Origin: Holacanthus passer
Lineage: Eukaryota; Chordata; Actinopteri; Pomacanthidae
DNA length: 64,000 nucleotides
Direction of reading: 5' to 3'
NCBI GenBank assembly: GCA_025331565.1
Contig: JAFREQ010000100.1
Location: 310,001-374,000, forward strand
The position numbers and the translations under genes were made by a program. This document shows positions 62,401 to 64,000 of the stretch, in pieces. Within the stretch, counting starts at the first letter, position 1. The number at the start of each line of letters is the position of its first letter. Below the pieces are notes generated by a model. The model saw only the letters and a program-made list of their open reading frames with translations, was not told the DNA's origin and ran no database searches.

Positions 62401-63864
62401 AGCACTAGGTGCACTATGCAGGACTTGTGCTTTGCATCATTAGCATCATTGGCAGGCCTCACGCTACATCTCTATATTACCTATGAACAACAAAGTTAAG
62501 CTAAATTTCAAATTGTACTGTTCTATACACTACTCACAAAAAGTTAGGGATATTTGACTTTCAGGTGAAAATTATGGAAAATGTAAAAAGTTCATTCTAC
62601 AGTGATATTATATCATGAAAGTAGGGCCTTTAAGTAGAAGTATGCATAAGTCCCCATTTAGCATGGTCAAGTCATTACTTCATGAATTCAGATATTTTCA
62701 GTCATGTATAAGCTAACAAAGCTGTGGTTAGAGTGCCTGATTTTTTTCATGCTTCTAGAACCTTTAGAAAGGGTGGTCCCCACAAGTGATGATCAGAAAG
62801 TTGGTCCCCATGGAAACCTCTGTGTGTGTGTGTTTGTGTGTGTGCGTTTGTGTGTGTGCACGCTAATACTAATACTAATTTGCCTGTAGACAGAAATGTG
62901 TGTCAGTGGTTGTGTATATGTGTCAGCACTGTCATAGACTGATGAACTGTACCAGGCATCTGACCTGATGTCAGCTGCGATTGGTTCATGCCCCCTGCAA
63001 ATCAAAATTCATAATAATTGTGACTATTTGGAATAGCACTAATATCAGCAATAAACCTGCACGAACCTTCATTATTTTACACCATTTGTGCAGTAACACC
63101 TACACATTGTATCACACATCAGTTTGTGCTTAGGGACTAATGGAAAAATATTCAAATGCAAACAGATTTTTTTAGAATCTAGAGAAGCTGATTGAGCTAA
63201 ACAGGGAGTTCTCCTCAAATACAATTGAGGTCTTCCAACAATAAAGAGTAATTATTGCATCATGACTCTCATCTGTGTTAGTAATGGACTCTCCAATCTG
63301 GGAAGTCCTAGAACCAGCATTGCTGTGACAAGATGCCAGTTTCATCAGGCAAGTATGCAGCATGCAAGTGTAGGACTAACATGCCTGATAAGATAAACCT
63401 TAGCTCAACATTGTAGCATCGGACAAGGAATAGTCCATCACAAACTTGCCTAACACTGTGGCCATGGCCTGTGTGTGCTTTATCTGAAAGATGTCGATGC
63501 ATTGCAAAAAAAAACAGTCACTGTGCCTTCTGAGAGCCAAAGAGAAGATAAAATTCAAAAAACCTTGTACAAATGTTTTGATTAAGTGTCAGGGATTCCC
63601 CCTCTTCAGCTGTAATACAGTATAAACTGCAAATTACCATCCACAGCAGGTCAGTGAGAGGCTGGTCATTTTATCCCCTTCATCTGTGACACTGTAGCTT
63701 TGTATCTGTCCATTTGTCCACAGGATGTCAGCGGCATGTCCCTGAGCATGCTGGCAGCAGCGGGGGGGCAGGACGACATCCTCAGGTTGCTGATAAAGAA
63801 GGGGGTGAGGGTGAATGGACGACAGAAGAACGGCACCACGGCCCTGATGCATGCTGCTGAAAAG
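39033..63864 (+). CDS. mphosph8: M-phase phosphoprotein 8 (MPP8, HUSH complex), 5' part; gene continues past the window
   Basis: Exons seen: 39033-39134 (ATG), 43112-43273, 44097-45155, 45698-45794, 47821-48081, 48372-48494, 49498-49586, 63724-63864. They sum to 2034 nt, 678 codons. Residues about 21-72 form a chromodomain (VYEVERIIDM...VRWKNYCSDDDTWEPE); the H3K9me3 cage would be Y22, W43 and Y46 (Phe at the first position in human, as remembered). Exon 3 encodes a long Lys/Glu/Ser linker with LFEKFLLTCEAKDRAPR near its end. From about residue 601 the ankyrin repeats begin (LRDAVKSGDY, then GMSLSMLAAAGGQDDILRLL and NGRQKNGTTALMHAAEK). MPP8 reads H3K9me3 and, with TASOR and periphilin, silences retroelements. 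Exon 7 to 8 joins as NLDQE|DVSGM across a 14.1-kb intron that holds another gene. The remaining ankyrin repeats and C terminus lie to the right. Confidence 0.95.
39135..43111 (+). other. mphosph8 intron 1, 4.0 kb
   Basis: No genuine gene seen. The first few hundred bases are still CpG-rich. 40960-41520 and 41600-41790 look like old DNA-transposon-type fish repeats (the second has several GGTCC/TCCAGACC-like motifs) but have no diagnostic coding or ends. The rest is AT-rich. Confidence 0.4.
43274..44096 (+). other. mphosph8 intron 2, 0.82 kb
   Basis: No gene or clear mobile element. It separates the chromodomain exon from the large charged-linker exon. Confidence 0.4.
45156..45697 (+). other. 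mphosph8 intron 3, 0.54 kb
   Basis: No gene or clear mobile element seen; AT-rich with ordinary splice sites. Confidence 0.4.
46870..47600 (-). mobile_element. hAT-family transposase remnant (ZBED-like) in mphosph8 intron 4
   Basis: Reading the minus strand from 47588 downward gives CCAGHTLQLCITAALKQDP, then in a shifted frame ERLRKQRWPISALLSNPNIM, LDLTTDQ and ETATILKPF, and then LSAAVDPCFKQL...LSEEEKEQVY (47096-46878). These are hAT transposase core motifs in order. They are broken by several frameshifts and stops (for example TGA after KKPD). It is antisense to mphosph8 and not functional. Confidence 0.8.
48495..49497 (+). other. mphosph8 intron 6, 1.0 kb
   Basis: No gene or recognisable element. 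Ends with CTGTCAG acceptor before the first ankyrin exon. Confidence 0.4.
49587..51088 (+). other. Left part of mphosph8 intron 7, upstream of the nested gene
   Basis: No coding gene established. A pyrimidine-poor open stretch ending at a good donor (CAACAAG|GTAAGA, 50556/50557) could be a non-coding first exon of the nested gene at 51139; neither its start nor its transcription can be shown from sequence. Confidence 0.35.
51139..56134 (+). CDS. Nested tyrosine-recombinase-like protein with zinc fingers and two Myb-like CxxC domains (mobile-element-derived, intact)
   Basis: Coding exons 51139-51156 (ATG AAC CCT TTG AAG CAG; the exon itself begins at 51089), 52020-54399 and 54837-56134 (TAA) join in phase to 1231 aa. 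The 2.4-kb exon has no early ATG of its own, so the upstream ATG exon decides the start. Seen: an acidic, disordered N terminus; a basic patch (RLRRRRKIVERK); zinc-finger-like C254-x2-C257-x9-H267-x4-H272 and C337-x2-C340-x11-H352-x3-C356 (PCQHC...LWRH); a tyrosine-recombinase-like core, about 600-790, with YGRN (R664), SSSLREQ (R734), VGRSS (R760) and CYML (Y766); a Myb-like domain from W812 with C839/C842; 14-residue S/T/P repeats; a second Myb-like domain from W1141. From memory this is the layout of a widespread unnamed fish protein family. It lies wholly inside mphosph8 intron 7, same strand. Function unknown; DNA binding is inferred. Confidence 0.75.
55330..55700 (+). repeat. Coding tandem repeat, 42-nt (14-aa) units
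   Basis: Between the two Myb-like domains the protein repeats FTPLN-type units of 14 residues: FTPLNATDTQVVPT, FSTLNAPSTSMLPT, FTPLNTPSSPMVPA, FSTLNDRSRPIVSS, FTPLNHSSTPAYPT, plus weaker ones. The DNA unit is 42 nt and diverged. The segment is rich in Ser, Thr and Pro and likely disordered. Confidence 0.8.
56135..58557 (+). other. Probable long 3' UTR of the nested gene, with AATAAA at 58552-58557
   Basis: No open frame of substance. First convincing AATAAA is at 58552-58557, about 2.4 kb after the stop. Contains a (TTG)n tract near 57458-57473 and a near-perfect hairpin at 57474-57508. The UTR length is an inference. Confidence 0.4.
57474..57508. repeat. Near-perfect short palindrome
   Basis: CCATCCCTTTACATTT and AAATGTAAAAGGGATGG are reverse complements except for one unpaired A, with a 2-nt loop. 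Confidence 0.75.
58735..59400. repeat. Fish interspersed repeat with internal tandem units of about 140-150 nt
   Basis: A 5' part with CAGCATGCTAAC and TTTAGCAGGT motifs is followed by repeated units containing TTTGACCTGATGATGGCGCT, GGATCACCAAA, CATCCTCTGGGCA, CATGAA, AATTTCATAGCAATCCAA and GTTGTTGAGATATTTCA. The layout matches from memory a very abundant repeat of percomorph genomes. Short open frames across it are not genes. Confidence 0.7.
59413..59450. repeat. Compound (GT)n(GA)n microsatellite
   Basis: Same compound structure as at 971-1008; it abuts the interspersed repeat ending near 59400. Confidence 0.85.
59453..59550. repeat. GGTCCCCA-type interspersed repeat fragment
   Basis: Contains TGTGGGGACAAG, CATGGGGACC and AGGTCCCCATTAGGG in tandem opposite orientations, a pattern common in fish introns. 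A related fragment lies at 62773-62815. Confidence 0.5.
59809..61796 (+). pseudogene. Decayed relative of the nested recombinase-like gene, core missing
   Basis: Splice-like structure survives: a 5' exon ending at 59892 (GTAAGC donor), 59997-60101 with a strong-context ATG at 60018, 60347-60415 (VTEFQNENVIFVPRPRRTK), an exon from 60783, and a last exon 61600-61796. The exon from 60783 reads SESADE, then TAA at 60849-60851, yet stays open in the same frame for 57 more codons (VPDTTCESDSDGS...), so the TAA is probably a mutation. The last exon encodes the Myb-like domain seen twice in the intact gene (RKIPWQQMEVQAVERHM, then a frame jump, VPAKGDCEKCLRAEPEAL and KFCVYNFIKAYKKK); spacing suggests a deletion of about 13 nt near 61660. 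Only about 0.6 kb separates these parts, so the zinc-finger and recombinase core is absent. Confidence 0.7.
62522..62660. repeat. Interspersed repeat fragment (CTCACAAAAAGTTAGGGATATTTG type)
   Basis: ACTACTCACAAAAAGTTAGG and AAAGTTCATTCTACAGTGAT, ATCATGAAAGTAGGGC and AAGTAGAAGTATGCATAA match from memory a conserved repeat found in many fish genomes. Probably an end of a DNA transposon. Confidence 0.55.
62773..62860. repeat. GGTCCCCA repeat fragment followed by a (GT)n microsatellite
   Basis: GTGGTCCCCACAAGTGATG and TTGGTCCCCATGGAAACC are followed directly by an interrupted GT run (62820-62860). Confidence 0.6.
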
Positions 63865-64000
63865 GTAATGCGGCTTCTCACCTGAGATGAGAAGGGGGTC
63901 TTATATTTTAATATGATGTTGTGCACTGTCTTTCTTTTAGAATATATATCTCAGACATTTCCCTCGGGATTTTGAGGAGACAAAAACAAGGAGAGTGAAT

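Larger units (their letters stand above)
61797..63723 (+). other. Right part of mphosph8 intron 7
   Basis: No gene seen. ATTAAA at 62024-62029 could have served the decayed copy. Holds the interspersed repeat fragments at 62522-62660 and 62773-62860; 62900-63720 is unremarkable. Confidence 0.4.

Noticed and set aside
49587..63723. Nested exons as alternative exons of mphosph8 itself
   Set aside because: mphosph8 exons 7 and 8 join in phase and match the known protein directly; the exon at 51089 has stops (TGA at its start and again before its ATG) and would truncate MPP8.
63942..64000. Open stretch after a TTTTAG at the right edge as the next mphosph8 exon
   Set aside because: The predicted residues (NIYLRHFPRD) do not resemble the expected continuation of the ankyrin repeat after HAAEK, so the next exon is probably beyond the window.

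Overview
The window is nuclear DNA from a ray-finned (teleost) fish, probably a percomorph. The genes have vertebrate-type split structures with GT-AG introns, and introns carry fish-type interspersed repeats (Tc1-like, hAT-like, LINE ORF1-like) and long CA/GA microsatellites. No rRNA, tRNA, CRISPR array or prokaryotic feature was seen.

Layout. (1) <439-9876, plus strand: the 3' half of a multi-Tudor gene, best read as rnf17 (TDRD4), a germline piRNA-pathway protein. (2) 11660-23063, minus strand: the complete coding region of cenpj (CPAP/SAS-4), 18 coding exons, tail to tail with rnf17. (3) 24260-37707, plus strand: the complete ttf2 gene (SWI2/SNF2-type transcription termination factor 2), 23 coding exons, divergent from cenpj across a compact shared promoter. 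(4) 39033->63864, plus strand: mphosph8 (MPP8, HUSH complex), from its chromodomain to its first ankyrin repeats; the gene runs off the right edge. The rnf17-cenpj pair and mphosph8 all belong to the human 13q12 neighbourhood, which supports the identifications. From memory ttf2 is on human chromosome 1, so its position here marks a rearrangement.

The most unusual part is the 14.1-kb intron 7 of mphosph8 (49587-63723). It holds a same-strand, intact, multi-exon gene (51139-56134, predicted 1231 aa). The protein has two zinc-finger-like motifs, a tyrosine-recombinase-like core with altered active-site positions, and two copies of a Myb-like CxxC domain separated by a Ser/Thr/Pro-rich array of 14-residue repeats. 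About 4 kb downstream lies a decayed relative (59809-61796) with a premature stop, an apparent 13-nt deletion and no recombinase core. Together they look like a mobile-element-derived family: one copy kept open, one decayed, both inside a gene whose product silences mobile elements.

Two sequence anomalies matter for annotation. The cenpj coding exons sum to 4022 nt, one short of a multiple of three, and the break maps to an A5 run in exon 8. The ttf2 gene has a well-formed optional 44-nt exon that would shift the frame (poison-exon candidate). Exon boundaries were read by eye from splice sites, reading-frame phase and remembered homologues; no search was run.
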